This document shows, piece after piece, positions 15,001 through 26,662 of a DNA stretch of 64,000 nt; within the stretch, counting starts at the first letter, position 1, and each line of letters opens with the position of its first letter. The notes below the pieces were generated by a model. That model saw nothing but the letters and a program-made list of their open reading frames with translations, did no database searches and was not told the origin of the DNA. Origin of the DNA: Centroberyx gerrardi (lineage: Eukaryota > Chordata > Actinopteri > Beryciformes > Berycidae). The position numbers were made by a program, and so were the translations under genes. The DNA is taken from positions 9,837,807 to 9,901,806 of the forward strand of contig NC_136017.1 of NCBI RefSeq assembly GCF_048128805.1, in the 5' to 3' direction.

Positions 15001-18000
15001 CCACCTCCAGCTGCACCCAGACGCACACTGACAGATGGTTGGCCAGCCTCATCCTCTGAACACACACCGACTGCACACACACCTCGCCGTAGTCCACCAA
15101 CAATGGGCCTTATGAGTGAAGACAGAGGGGAATTTGAAGCTTCAAAAATGTCATACAAACTCCTATTATTATATTTTATATATTTATTAGACAGACATTT
15201 TTTTGGGATGCCCCAGGTCCCCATCTGAAATATGATCCTTATCCTCTAGGGAAAACTTGCATTGTAGATTTTTGTTGTTGCTGTTGTTGTTTTTGCCATT
15301 GCAGTGACTGATGTGTCTCTATGAAATCACCTAAAACTACTTGGCAGAGCTCCTGAGCTGTGAGAGTCCTGCTGCAGTCTGCCACCTCCTGGCTGGTAGA
15401 GGGAACTGCATGCATTACCTCTGTCACCTAGAGAGAATGCAAGAGATAAAGGGGTGACTGAAATAGACAAATCTTCTTGAGTTCTGAAGACTCAATTTTC
15501 CATGGCAAATCCCTTCTGGTTGATGATAGACTGGTAAATTTCACACCCAAAGCAGCAAGGAAGGAAAATAATGACATATGCTGATTTAAAGCAGCCTAAA
15601 GAGACTATAAAATCTAGTGTTAATGGCTGTTACTTACTTTTTACATGTCAAAATCAAATCTGCATAGGTAACTTAAATAATCTTTCTTTACACCATGTTG
15701 GATCTCACCTGACTGTTGCTAACCTGCCAGGCGACGGACGCCATGTCTAGCGTACAGCTGCGGTTGGTTGCTGGTGGAGTGTTGCTACACCGACCTGGCT
15801 TGGTCTCTGGGATCTTATTAATCTCCAGGTCCCTAAGGAGGAGATTAGGAGGGACGAGACCCTGAGCCGGAACAATCCCGATGTCCACCTCGTCCTCCAC
15901 TTTCCCCTGCCGTCTGGCAACCAGAAACAGCAGAGAACCCGCTTTAAGGCCCTGTGTTCCCCGCACATCTCATTTTGAACTGGCAGGGATCAGCAGAAGC
16001 TTAGGTCAAACGCTAGCCGTGGCTCCTGCTGCTGCTGCGTGACTGACGACTGAAAACCAATTTGAAGTGCAGCACTCTTTTGCTGAAGTTGAAATATTTC
16101 TTTCAGCACCTGATGCTCTGACTGCTAAAATGATGTTTTGTGCTCAGTGCTGTCAGAGATGGCAGTGCCTTCTTCCCATTGAAAATAACACGACATAAAA
16201 GCTAGTGCTGTAAAGATGGAGATATACGTTAGGACTTTTTGATGACTATAACTCAAAACTATCTTCACACCGTCCGCTCTATCCTATCCACAAACAGAAA
16301 AATGATTTAAAATTTGAAAAGTACAACTGTCCAACACACATCTTTTTGACACAATGATTATGAGGTTGACTGTTAAGATAATTTAACTAACTGAAGTCTT
16401 AGCACTGCCATTGCCAACACCCCACTTGCAAAACTGGCTGAGTGAGTGAATGAGTTATGTTTCAGACCGCAACTCAAATTGTCTACTTTTCACCTTCCCA
16501 GGACCCCGGCTCATTTAAACTGACTCTTACTTGGCTCTGTTTTGGGTTCCAACTCATATTTCAAGAAACGCAGCTGTGAAGCACCGTGATGGATCAGCAT
16601 GTAGGTGGCAGGGTGGCCTAATGGTTAGAGTCACTGCCCCATATTGGCCACAGGTTTTATCACAGACTTGTGGCCTCAGCACAATCCAAATCCAAGTAAG
16701 AAATTCAGTCATCAGCAATTATTATCAAGCCAGGTACAGTGAGGACATAAATATCAAACTCCACCTGTCCTTGATGCTCTGCAGGTGAGTTTGTCTGAGT
16801 TGTTTGATGAAGTCCATGTAGATCTGTTCATGTCTCTGTCTCTGCTGCTCCTCCTCCTCAGTGAAGGCATAGTCGGGGTCCACATAGCGGTAGCGTCTCA
16901 CACCGGTGAAAATGGTCCTGAGTGGGATAAGCAGAGGAGTGTTGGGGAAACACACGAAGACAAGCAGTGCTTCCCATATATCCCGCAGAAATGGTGGGCC
17001 CCCACAGCTAGAGGGTTTTACCACTATTACAAAATGACAAACAAAAACAAACAAGCTAAACAAACAAATATAGGATCAATGTTTAAATATATCTTTATGT
17101 CATAAGAAGCTAACTGGAAATAAGGTGGTGACTTTCTAACTGGACCAACTACCACTGTCACCAAAATGTCTGAAATAAACTGATGAGCACAGACAAACAC
17201 ACAGAGAGGCACTAACACTCATTATTGTGTGTGTGAGTGTGTGTCAATATGTCTGTGTCATGGCTCCAGACTAACATTTTTTATTACCATACTGAAATGT
17301 GATTATAGTCATCCTAAAAGGAGTGTTAAGGACAAGTCATGCTTCAAAATGAAGAATGTCTACTTCTTCTTTCTTGGGCAATTTCACTTTGTTGCATTTG
17401 TGGGGTGCTGAACACAAACATTTTTTATGCGTTCGCCCTGCTCTAGGAAAACACATACTCATTGTTTTGGGTGATCAGCCAGTTCACACATGCCACTCAC
17501 ATAGGATACGAGCCATTTCCCAGTGATTGGCAAATTCACAAAGACTACTTGTAGACTACTTCTGAATTCACCACATGAAGAAAAAAGTATTATCAGTTGA
17601 ACTAAGCGGGCTGTGTTTTGTTTTGTTCCAATGCACAAATTTGCTGCCAACCTGACCTGTACTGTGTCTGTAATTTTGTGTGTGTGTGTGTTTCTCCACC
17701 TTTCACCTGTATTGTGTGTGTGGAGAGGCAGGCCTGATGCTGGCGGCTCGGTCGTTGGGAAAGGCCACAAGCTCCTCCCCCGGTACGCTTTGGCTCCTCC
17801 CCCTGCGGTGCGCGTGGAGTCGTGTTTTGGCGGCGCTGAGCACCGCGGCGCGCACCATCCCACCGTATTGAGCCAGCTCACCGGACCGAACGTGAGGCCG
17901 CGACCCGGTGGGATTGGTCACAGCCGGAGTGATGCCTGCGAGTCAGCCAATCAAAGCAGGGCACATAAATGCATTCAAATCATGTGATTAAACAGAGCAG

Positions 18001-18357
18001 GACCAGCATGTTAGTGGTTAAAAATATTAGAACAATTAGCACTGCTGAATGAATGTATGTGAAACACTGAAATGGCACGTTAAACGGTATTCAGTTTCAG
18101 GGCAGATGTTCCCTTTGAAGCGAGCAGCACTCTTTTTTATTATTCACCGGGATTTAGTTTTGGCTCGGGGTGTGTGGTCTCACTGCGGCAGACAGCCGAC
18201 AGGTGGAGAGTGATGGTGTGGAAGCTGCGAAGTCCTGTAACATCATCAGCGGTGTCGTCGCTCCTCCGCCGAACGACGTCACCTAAGACATCTAGCTTCT
18301 GACGCACCCGGAAACTCCCTTGCTGATGTGAAGCGAAAGACAAAACCACGTCCTGGG

Positions 18358-18390
<33 letters not shown>

Positions 18391-21300
18391 TCATACATGA
18401 GCAGCACAGAGAAAGACAGAGAGGCTATGTCTCTACTTCATGCCTAACAACACCTCTTAGCTGTTCTAAAATCACTGTAATACACAGCCTCAAGCAGCTA
18501 ATTCATTTTATAATATGGCAGGTAAAACACCATTGTGATGAAAAAGAAAGCAAATGTTCAATAAATCTATTTTTTATAATTGACCATATAATAATAATAT
18601 AATAATATAACAATACAATAATAACCCCAAAATGAAAACCTCCAAAATGAATAATTACAGTTCTTCCACCAAGCAATATAGTTCTTGCATGGGTAGCGGA
18701 TTAATATTTAAATGAGCAGTTCCGGGTATTTTGCAACTACTTAAAGAGGAGTCAGCCAATAAGAGGTGAGGACTGGGACTATCCCTTTTTATGATAGGGA
18801 TTATTTCACACTCTGCTGCTCCACCAATCGGTCAACATCTTTACCTGGCACTGCCCGGGGTCGATGGTGCCTGCGGAGGGCTCTGTGGTGAAATGTGCGG
18901 TCTTGCGGAAGCGGAAGTTGACGGGAAGCTGAGGACAGAGGTTCTGCAGCACACACAGCAGATCCACGCGCTGTCCTCTCACACAACTGAGGAAGTTGAA
19001 GCTTTGAGAGGGACTGGGCACCAGAGACACAGGCAGGCCTGAGCCTGTCACCGCCAGCTCCACACTGCTGTTGCCTAAGGAGGGAAGAGAAAGACAACCT
19101 GCATCAACAGTGTGATATTAACTATACTGATTAAATGGTCTTTGTTATGTCAGTGCACTGCTGGCTTACAACAGTGCAGAAGCAGTTCAGAAGTATGCAA
19201 AGACAGGCAATATATGAGCTGCAATAGTTCTTTACGCCACTAGGGGACACCCTATCATCACAGGTGCCACGGTTAAAAAGTCATTTCCCACATCTTGTCT
19301 GTGGAAGGTAGAGGTAACATTAAAACATGTCGGTTCTGTTACTGTGATGGCAGTGGATAGCATTGAGTTCAAAACTATTATTGTAAAATGAGTTTATTTT
19401 TAGCATATTAAAACTATAGCTGAGTTTTAGCTCACAAAAGTCATCAGATTAAGAGGCTCAACCCCTGGGAGTGGGCTGTCAACTTGTAACAGCATCAAAG
19501 CAGCAGATGTGTTTACAGATGTGGGCAGGTACATGAGTGAATATGAGTATGAGTGTGTGTGTGTGAGAGTACCATTGTGGTGTGTGAAGCCATGTTTGCT
19601 TCCCACAGACTCAAACAGCAGGAAAAGAGAGTAGTCTTGCCGGCTGGCTGAGTAAGCACGCTTCTTCTCTTCAGCGGGTCTAAAAGAGACAGCAACTAAG
19701 GTTATAGTAATTTACTAAAATTGAAACTAACACTAGACATGGCATAATGTTTACCTAACTGGAATAAAAACTCACTATCTGCTCGCTACACTGCTCCCTA
19801 CAGTGCTCATTGACTCAGGAGAGGATAATATCCTATTTGGAATTAATTAGGATTTGATGAGGAAGTATTCCAGTAAGCTTTTATACTTTGGTCAAAAAGA
19901 GCCTTTAGTTTCGCTCCAGCTTCCTGCTCATATGCTGGATCTCACTTGCAAACTACGTTAAATATAGTAGACTGCCGCAATGGATTAATTGCTTACATTC
20001 CAAACACATCAATCTGTTGCAAGATTAACAAAACAAGATGAAACTTAAGTAGCCAAACAATAATTAGCTGGCAGTTCGACATCATTAGCATTCTATTCAC
20101 GAATGCAAAATCAGATATTTTCTCATTGCCACTTTCTCTCCCACAACACCTTTTCTCTGTTTCTCTCAATTCAAGTACTTTATTAGCATGACTATGTATC
20201 AGAAACGATGTACTGTATAAACAAGTAAGAGTCTAACGTTGAATTTTGCGTCTCTGCGGGAATCGAACTCCGGTCTCCCGATTGAGTCTGCAATCTCCCT
20301 TCCGCATACTTTCACCCACGTGACCATAAAGCGGCGAAAAGAGCGACCGAACTACCGCCCAACAATGTGATCCGACCGGCCAACAATGCGATCCTAAAAT
20401 GTAATTTTCACATTTCAAATGTTTTTACGTTCTGACCATACTGAGATGATCAATATTGGGTTTGAAACGGGTTTGAAAACGTGTAGCTACTTTTCAGTAT
20501 CTCTTTTTGGCCACAGCGCCACGACCCACGCTGTGGCCAAAAAGTATATCGCATCCGTAGTGTTTTAGCACTACCATAGGGAATGAATGGAAATCGGTTT
20601 AGGGAGTTTTAGGTACGTTAAAACAAATGTATCCGTGGTGTTTTATAGCTACCACAGAGGATAGCTCTATGGAAATCGGTATGGGGAAGTTTTGGCTAAA
20701 GAAAATATACCACATTAGTAGCGGCAGAACGGTCAAAATAGAGCCATTTAGAAGCTTTAGTTCTGCATACACACTCACCCAACTCCTCGTTAGTATAGTG
20801 GTGAGTATCCCCGCCTGTCACGCGGGAGACCGGGGTTCGATTCCCCGACGGGGAGGGTTACATTTTCATTTTTTTCACAGCTGTAAATGATCTTTGTACC
20901 ATAGCTATCCTTTACGTGGCTATTCCTTTAACATGAATACTGAGGCCATTGGATACTTACACTTGGAAACACAATTAAAGGTAAGACTTTTGTAAGACAT
21001 GTACACACACACACACACACACACGCTACCTCTTGCAGAAAGGGCTGAAGCGTACTGCCAGGGTGGTTTTATCATACGGTCCAAGTCGACCCTGGTTTGG
21101 GACACACACTAAGACCTGGGAGGCGTCCTGAGTGGCCACGCTGCCCCTCTCCATCCTCCCCAGCAGTGTGGCATCTGTGCTCTTCTGGAGGTCCGTACCC
21201 TTAATCAGAGTCACAGTCTCATTGTGTTTTTTAAGTTCAGTACAATCGCCTACCTATCCATCTCCCAATCAATCCACACTCCTAGCTTTTTCCTACCAAT

Positions 21301-23135
21301 CTACAAACTATTCAGATATATTTCTATTTACCTACCAACCTACCTGTCTATTAACCCAACTGCCTACCCACCCACACACCCCCCATTTACCTGCCTAGTT
21401 CCCCACCTTCGTACCTACTTTGCTGCATACCTATTTTTTCCTTTCAACTCACATACCACCTAGCCACTTATGCTGCTATACTTCTATGCCCCTACCTAGC
21501 TACCTTCTTTCTATCAGCCTACCTACCCACCTGCTTACCTCCTTCCTACCTACCCAGCCACAGACTTGAGGGTGGAGCCCCAGCATAATAGCACAGCTTT
21601 AGGTTTTATTAAGCAATGGAGGAATGTTAAAGCTGTTAAAGCATGTGTTTATGCATTACACAAAACATATGTTTCATCACTCACCACCTCAGTCCCAGCA
21701 GCGGTTTCCTGCAGCAGGCTGACCCAGTCGCAGGCCTGGGGTCCGTTGTTCCTCAGAACCACATTCTCCACACGGGACGTCCCAAAGTAGACAGGTCCAA
21801 ACCACAGACAGGACAGTGGGGCCCCCTGTAAAACGGCACATTGTTATGTTTTGTTCAGCGAGGAAAACACGCACAAGTATTTACCAGGACTACAAAATAC
21901 TGTACAAGGACTACAATCGTGGGTCTTACCCTCACTCACTACTACAGGCAACAATAGTCACCCAAAATGGCAAGGGTAACGATCGTCAACAAGCTCCTGT
22001 GAACAGTGATATCTTTATTTATCTAAATACATTAGATATTCACAGTAAACTTAGCGCAATATTCCCCCAAATGAAATATCACTTGAACTACTGGGATACC
22101 TGGAGGTCATAGAGCTCAAGGCACTGGTCCACCACCTCAGCCCTGATACTGAGAACGACAGCGGAACAATTCTGGAGCTTCACCCTGGGACAGAGGGAGG
22201 AGGAGGAAGGCAGGAGAGAGAAGACATCTTTTGTACAGAAAATAGGGGACTCCATCAACATTTAGTGTCCTAACCCTTCAAAAGGTAACTCTCAGTGTTT
22301 AAAGTTGCCTCGCTATCAATCAGTTCAGTTCAGTTGTCTTACAGTGCTTCCTCCTGAATCCGCCTGGGTCTGTCTGTGCGCAGTTCAACTTTCAACCACT
22401 GAGTGGCGCCAGCTGCTATGACTCCACTGCAGGGTGACAGTCTGACTGAAGGGTCTCCGCTGTACTGCACCTGAAACATTCCTGGAAAGCACACACACAC
22501 ACACGTCTCAGTGGGTTTGCAGAGTAATCCTATGGCGAGAACAAATGGATATGCTTACTATAATAGCTATAATATCCTCTTGTCACTGACAAAAGTATCT
22601 GCTGTAAGCGACATGCTCTTTCCAGCAGTTAAGAGGCGCAGATAAGATGTCGATGCTTTCAGGCAAATTTAAGCTTTGGTTTGTATGTAGGGCTGCAGCT
22701 ATCGATTATTTTAGTAATCGAGTATTCTACCGATTATTCCATCGATTAATCGAGTAATCGGATAAGAAATACTTTTGCTTTATTAAAGAGCAATAGTAAA
22801 TATACAAAAGAGAAAAGCTGTCCGCACGAAGCTGTCCATACGACACTGTGATTTACTGAAAACGAGGTGAAATAATAATTATTATTGATATTTATTACTA
22901 GGCCTAAATATCATACAAGTTCATAAGACTGGCTAATGTACATTTATTTATTATGTTGAAGGGTTGCCCTACACCTGCTGACCCTACTCACTGCAATCAA
23001 ACTAAACTGAATATACCTGCTGTATTGGACTGGTGCATTTTAGGCTCCAATTGCTACTTACACCACCTGATATTTTGCTTTCTGGGGTATTTGATGCATC
23101 ACTGTGAGGGGAGTAGGTGTGTGTGTGTGTGTGTG

Positions 23136-23198
<63 letters not shown>

Positions 23199-25045
23199 TG
23201 ACTCATAATAATAACATGAATGAAGTTCAGGCTTTCACAAATTGACTGCAGCATTTTATTTTCTGTGGTTATTTTCTTGAGCAAAACTTAGCTAACTTAG
23301 GGACATCATAACTAGCCACCATATTGATTTACGTTCTTAACTAGCCATTACATATAGCCATAATTAACGTGCATTCTTTACTAGCCTTCATCTCATCCCG
23401 TTTTAATATTAAGTGCTGACTCCGCCCACCCGGCCAGTTTCGGCGTACGCCGGTAGCAATTACAAGTGGACCATATCCTACAGTCCCTGCTCTCAGCGGA
23501 GGGAGGGAGCTACACTGTGTGTGAAGCGCTGTGACCGTCAGACCTCTCTGGATTAGACAAGCAAGTAGAGAAAACCGGCATCAGCCGAACCAATTTATTG
23601 CCAAATGCTTTGGGATTCAACACATTAACATTGCTTCCCATGGTCAGAAAAAGTCGGCAGATTTGTCGCTAGTCGCTTTTGAGAAATAAAGTCGTCAGGG
23701 GGGTCTGAAAAGTCGCTAAGTCTAGCGACAAAGTCGCCAAGTTGGCAACACTGGATCCGAAACTTTGGACACTTTCTGTCGTTTTCTCTGGCCTGTCTCT
23801 TCTCTTCGCCCCTCGCTATTTTCTCTCTCTTTCTCCAGCGCGTTGTGCAACAGTAATAATCATCCGTGCGAAACACTGAGTGTGTATATAGTTATATGGA
23901 TTAAACGAAGCTTCGATGCAAAGAATTTGCATCGATGATTTTTAGTAATCGAGTTACTCGAGTTTCTCGAGGAATCGTTTCAGCCCTATTTGTATGCATT
24001 ATCAACAAGTACGTACAATAACAAGATAACCATTACCCCTGCCTTTGAACCCCTGCACTTTCAAATCAACTGACTGATCCTTTGCTGCAAGAACCGGGGT
24101 GCTAGCAGGACAACACAGGCGTGCTTGGTTTACCTGGTGCTGATCCCTGATTGGTCACAGGCAGCTGTTTGCTGATCACCTGACTGCTGGCTGCAACAGA
24201 GCCAAAATTGACAACTGAGTCCATTAGGAGGGAACAGGCCCGGGGGAACCTGGAGGAACACACACACATACACACACACACAAAGGACAACACAAAGGAC
24301 AGAGATACACACATTACTATACTTGTGAACATGCCTAACATTAACCATTAACCGTTTTTGCTTAGAGTGTGTCAGAGTTAACATGTCAAAACATTTGTGT
24401 GGATGTGCGTATGAACAACAAAAAATGACAAACTAGCTCACTGACTGAATGTCTGATCATAATTGTCGTTGATGTGTATCAGTATATCTAGCATACTTAC
24501 ACTAGCACTGGGATCTCTATGGTCTCCAGTGCATCTAGATGAAGCAGCAGGCAGTCTCTGACCTCCTCCTCTCCCTCTGGAGTGAACTCCAGTGAGCCGC
24601 TGACAGACAGACCAGGAGCCACTGCCACGGCTGGGCTGGTGGCCCTGAACTTGAACAACTGGTTGGGAGGAGGAGGGAAAACCCACAAGGAAAGGAGGAG
24701 TTAGGGATAAGGGCCTTGATTAGAATCATAGCTAGAATAACCTTTCTGCCTTTTTTCCCAAGCAGCGAACAAAATCGTGTATGCACCAGGAATAAATTTT
24801 AGCATGATGGTGGCCCAGTACCAACAACATAGCCAAGAACATAAGAAGATCTCTAGAAAAATACACAATAAAGATAAGTTATTAGATCATTATCAAGTTT
24901 GATCCAAGCATCTGCTTTGCATTCACCTATTTCCAATGGGAAATCCAGGTACTTTAGTGGGGTAATAGGGAGAAATAAAGGCACAGATGGAAGAGAGGAG
25001 AGGGAATATGTTCACAGAAGATAAAAGGCCTAAATGACCCCTAAC

Positions 25046-25078
<33 letters not shown>

Positions 25079-25403
25079 CTTCATTTAGCCTCAAACCTAC
25101 AATGTTAATCTTCAGTCAACGCTAGCTCGCTATGTTCACACTAACTGCCAATTATTTGCTTGCAAGCAATTTAGAATCACATTGGGGACATTTGTAAACC
25201 ATCTTCAGCTTCATGCAACACAATGTTAAAAGCTCATGCCAAATCACAACGGTGTTCACCTTTGACGTAGGCTTTTGAAGTCTTATTTTCTTCGTGGTTT
25301 TCCCGACATTTGTCACCGTGACAGTTGTCTTGTAAACCTGCCCGACTTTCACATCGTTGAACTCAACAAACGGTGGGTCGACTCGAACACAACTTCCAGC
25401 CAT
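804..25403 (-). CDS. cfap47: Cilia- and flagella-associated protein 47-like, 5' part (29 exons, runs off the window)
   Basis: Large axonemal protein. CFAP47 family members are needed for sperm flagella and motile cilia and are built from immunoglobulin-like ASH/MSP-type beta domains. Exons in order: 25403-25260, 24658-24501, 24249-24134, 22481-22343, 22184-22100, 21825-21685, 21217-21030, 19679-19573, 19074-18845, 18352-18148, 17935-17707, 16917-16765, 15913-15709, 15427-15331, 15108-14892, 14164-13920, 13231-13101, 12257-12135, 11964-11833, 11732-11655, 8781-8634, 8327-8242, 7859-7658, 7432-7347, 6812-6596, 5642-5432, 2784-2667, 2059-1932, 904-804. All phases match and give about 1,473 codons without a stop. 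The start encodes MAGSCVRVDPPFVEF, a typical ASH beta-strand opening. Later landmarks are LWFGPVYFGTSRVENV, ELVAFPNDRAASIRP, DPDYAFTEEEEQQRQRHEQ and VPPNLLLRDLEI. No calponin-homology domain is reached, as expected if only the N-terminal half is present. The acceptor of exon 7 (21217) has a poor pyrimidine tract. HYDIN, CFAP65, CFAP74 and DLEC1 were considered and fit less well; family placement is by recall, not by search. Confidence 0.7.
1075..1293 (+). mobile_element. tRNA-derived SINE in cfap47 intron 28
   Basis: The head has an A-box-like TCTAGTGGTTAGACAG and a B box GGGTTCAAGCCCC at tRNA spacing. It continues into the body common in fish SINEs (TGTCCTTGAGCAACACACTG) and ends near a short repeat tail around 1285-1293. 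It is inserted opposite to the host gene. Family name not assigned. Confidence 0.7.
5359..5423 (+). repeat. (TG)n tract next to a cfap47 donor
   Basis: About 30 TG units with one GG break; on the gene's strand it is a (CA)n run starting about 9 nt after the donor at 5432. Confidence 0.95.
6929..6964 (+). repeat. (AAAG)n microsatellite
   Basis: About nine AAAG units in cfap47 intron 24, followed by several hundred bases of purine-rich, G/A-biased sequence (to about 7330). Confidence 0.9.
10100..10640 (+). pseudogene. Dead Tc1-like transposase in cfap47 intron 20
   Basis: Frame-shifted remains of a Tc1/mariner transposase: SDESSFTILPTSRWIYVWRE (about 10192-10250), then GGGSFMVWAA, then DDNAPIHNDKQIQEWF and LPWPQQSPDLNII (about 10429-10543). 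At least two frameshifts break it. The codon where the third catalytic residue (Glu) is expected, directly after LNII, is TAA. The N-terminal DNA-binding domain and terminal inverted repeats were not found. Confidence 0.85.
11973..12131 (+). repeat. Paired (CA)n and (TG)n tracts inside one short cfap47 intron
   Basis: (AC)n at about 11973-12014 and (TG)n at about 12107-12131 lie within the 170-bp intron 11965-12134. On the transcript they read (CA)n near the donor and (UG)n near the acceptor, so they are complementary. Confidence 0.95.
12343..13009 (+). mobile_element. TTAA-type DNA transposon relic in cfap47 intron 17
   Basis: Starts TTAAAGGAAAAATCCACC and ends GGTGGATGATTCCTTCAAA, a long imperfect inverted repeat. 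The TTAA at the left end suggests a piggyBac- or Kolobok-type element. No transposase frame is present. Confidence 0.65.
16608..16700 (+). mobile_element. Truncated tRNA-derived SINE fragment
   Basis: GGTGGCCTAATGGTTAGAG looks like the A-box head of a fish tRNA-derived SINE, followed by ACAGGTTTTATCACAG where a decayed B box would sit. No tail or target duplication is evident. It lies in cfap47 intron 12. Confidence 0.4.
20248..20328 (-). pseudogene. Degenerate tRNA-like unit (tRNA pseudogene or SINE head)
   Basis: The minus strand contains a B-box-like GAGTTCGATTCCC preceded by CGGGAGACCGG, which resembles the tRNA-Asp 3' half nearby. An A-box-like GGTCACGTGGGTG lies upstream, and GATTG/CAATC could form an anticodon stem. 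The T stem is mispaired and no acceptor stem closes, so it is not a working tRNA. It sits about 450 bp from the intact tRNA-Asp in the same intron. Confidence 0.55.
20504..20543. repeat. Perfect 15-bp inverted repeat with 10-nt loop
   Basis: TTTTTGGCCACAGCG (20504-20518) and CGCTGTGGCCAAAAA (20529-20543) are exact inverses around a 10-nt loop. It lies 240 bp before the tRNA-Asp gene. Confidence 0.9.
20551..20697 (+). repeat. Diverged tandem duplication beside tRNA-Asp
   Basis: ATCCGTAGTGTTTTA...GGAAATCGGTTT (20551-20613) and ATCCGTGGTGTTTTA...GGAAATCGGTAT (20629-20697) are two copies of one unit of about 65 bp. Confidence 0.7.
20784..20855 (+). tRNA. tRNA-Asp (GTC)
   Basis: Complete 72-nt cloverleaf. 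The acceptor pairs TCCTCGT with ACGGGGA plus discriminator G20855. It has a D arm with the A box, anticodon GTC at 20817-20819 in loop CTGTCAC, and a T arm with B box GGTTCGATTCC. No intron is present and CCA is not encoded, as usual in eukaryotes. It lies in cfap47 intron 7 on the opposite strand and looks intact, so it probably has its own Pol III promoter. Confidence 0.95.
22688..23988 (+). mobile_element. Non-autonomous hAT-type DNA transposon, 1.3 kb, exact target duplication
   Basis: Terminal repeats TAGGGCTGCAGCTATCGATT and, inverted, TAGGGCTGAAACGATTCCTC bound the element. The same 8 bp, TTTGTATG, flank it at 22680-22687 and 23989-23996; an 8-bp duplication is the hAT hallmark. The interior has no transposase frame of useful length, but holds a long (TG)n tract at 23118-23200 and a probably nested repeat near 23640-23755 with recurring AGTCGCTA motifs. 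It lies in cfap47 intron 3. Confidence 0.9.
23118..23200 (+). repeat. Long (TG)n microsatellite inside the hAT element
   Basis: About 40 TG units with a GGGG interruption near 23134, embedded in the 1.3 kb hAT copy. Confidence 0.95.
25046..25079 (+). repeat. (GATA)n microsatellite
   Basis: About eight GATA units in cfap47 intron 1. Confidence 0.9.
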
Positions 25404-25727
25404 AATAACTTTAGTTATTTACTAATTGATAAAACGCCTGGGATATTTCCCCTCATAAATGTAAACTCGTGTATCTTGAAATTTAATTCTAATTCTAGTT
25501 TTGTAGCTAATCTAGCAACTTGCCAGCCCGCATACCGATAGACAACTTGGTTGTTACTAGCGAAATGTTTTGAGCAGACTCAACAGAGGTTGACAGCCCA
25601 TGTGGTTGCCAGGCGACGAGATAGACAGACCACTCGTTTTATAACCTCGGGCAGACCAGGTGGACGGAGCAACCGTTGACATTGAATGCTGCAGGACCAG
25701 GGTCCTTTGTCTATTTCAATAGGAAGT

Positions 25728-25730
<3 letters not shown>

Positions 25731-25759
<29 letters not shown>
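25731..25759 (+). repeat. Poly-T tract (about 29 T) upstream of cfap47
   Basis: Uninterrupted T run about 330 bp upstream of the cfap47 start codon, i.e. poly-A on the gene's own strand. It might be a retroposon tail, but no element was recognised next to it. Confidence 0.85.
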
Positions 25760-25762
<3 letters not shown>

Positions 25763-25827
25763 CATCAAGTTGTTCAGTTGTATAACTACTACTTCTAATA
25801 ATAGAAATCTTAACCATATGTACATAT

Positions 25828-26374
25828 CAGAGGCTGTGACTTGAGTCAAATGACTTGGACTCAAGTCAGACATGCCCGGTCGGTAATACAGGCTTGAAGA
25901 GAAGACTTGAGACTTGACTTGAGTTCTGGTGACTTGGGACTTAACTTTGACTTGTACTTTGATGACTTGAAAAGGTTTCTAAAATCTCAACAAAAAATCT
26001 TGTGTTTGTGTAAATGACTTAGATTAGTATGAGATTTGTTCCAGCAGACGACTGAATTTAAATTCTGTTTTCTGAATTTGTATGGAATGATTGAATTTAT
26101 TGAAGTTGAAACTGATTATAGAAATGAAACTCTTTTATCCTATTAAAACCATATTGCATTGAAAAGTCCTAGATATTTCATTTTCTTTAAGATATTAAAT
26201 TGATACTGGACACTTGATTTGTTCTGACTTGACTTGCTGTTCTACATTTAGACTTGACATTAATGACTTGGACTTGGTAATCTACATTTAGACTTGAGAC
26301 TTGATTTGAGAATTGTGCCTCAAGACTTGAGACTGACTTGGGACTTGAACAAAGTTGACTTGGTCACGCCTCTG
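25828..26374 (+). mobile_element. DNA-transposon-like repeat rich in GACTTG motifs
   Basis: Bounded by CAGAGGCTGTGAC and its near-inverse GTCACGCCTCTG. The interior is dominated by variants of GACTTGGACTTGAG in both halves, a pattern I associate with a common fish DNA transposon family. Flanks are A/T rich and only partly matching (ACATAT against ATATAT). It lies in the cfap47-nufip1 intergenic region. Confidence 0.65.
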
Positions 26375-26440
26375 ATATATATATATATATATTTGCATGT
26401 CATATTATTGTTGGATTGTGGCACAAAATGTTCCATATAC

Positions 26441-26662
26441 TACTACTGCTACTATTACCTACTGCTACTGCTACTACTACTGCTACTGCTATTACCTCTA
26501 CTACCTACTATTACTGCTACTGCTACTGCTACTACTATTACCTCTGCTACTACTACGACAGCCACTATTACTGCTACTGCTACTACTGCTGCTACTAATA
26601 CTACTACTGCTAATACTGCTACTGCTACTACCTCTACTACCTACTGCTACTACTACTACTGC
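26441..26662 (+). repeat. (CTA/CTG)n trinucleotide tract, about 220 bp
   Basis: Interrupted CTA and CTG triplets with occasional ACC breaks. It directly follows the GACTTG-rich transposon-like repeat. Long frames across it are simply repeat translation. Confidence 0.9.

Noticed and set aside
16963-17000. Possible hAT end (CAGTGCTTCCC) in cfap47 intron 11
   Set aside because: No matching right end or target duplication was found, so the boundary cannot be supported.
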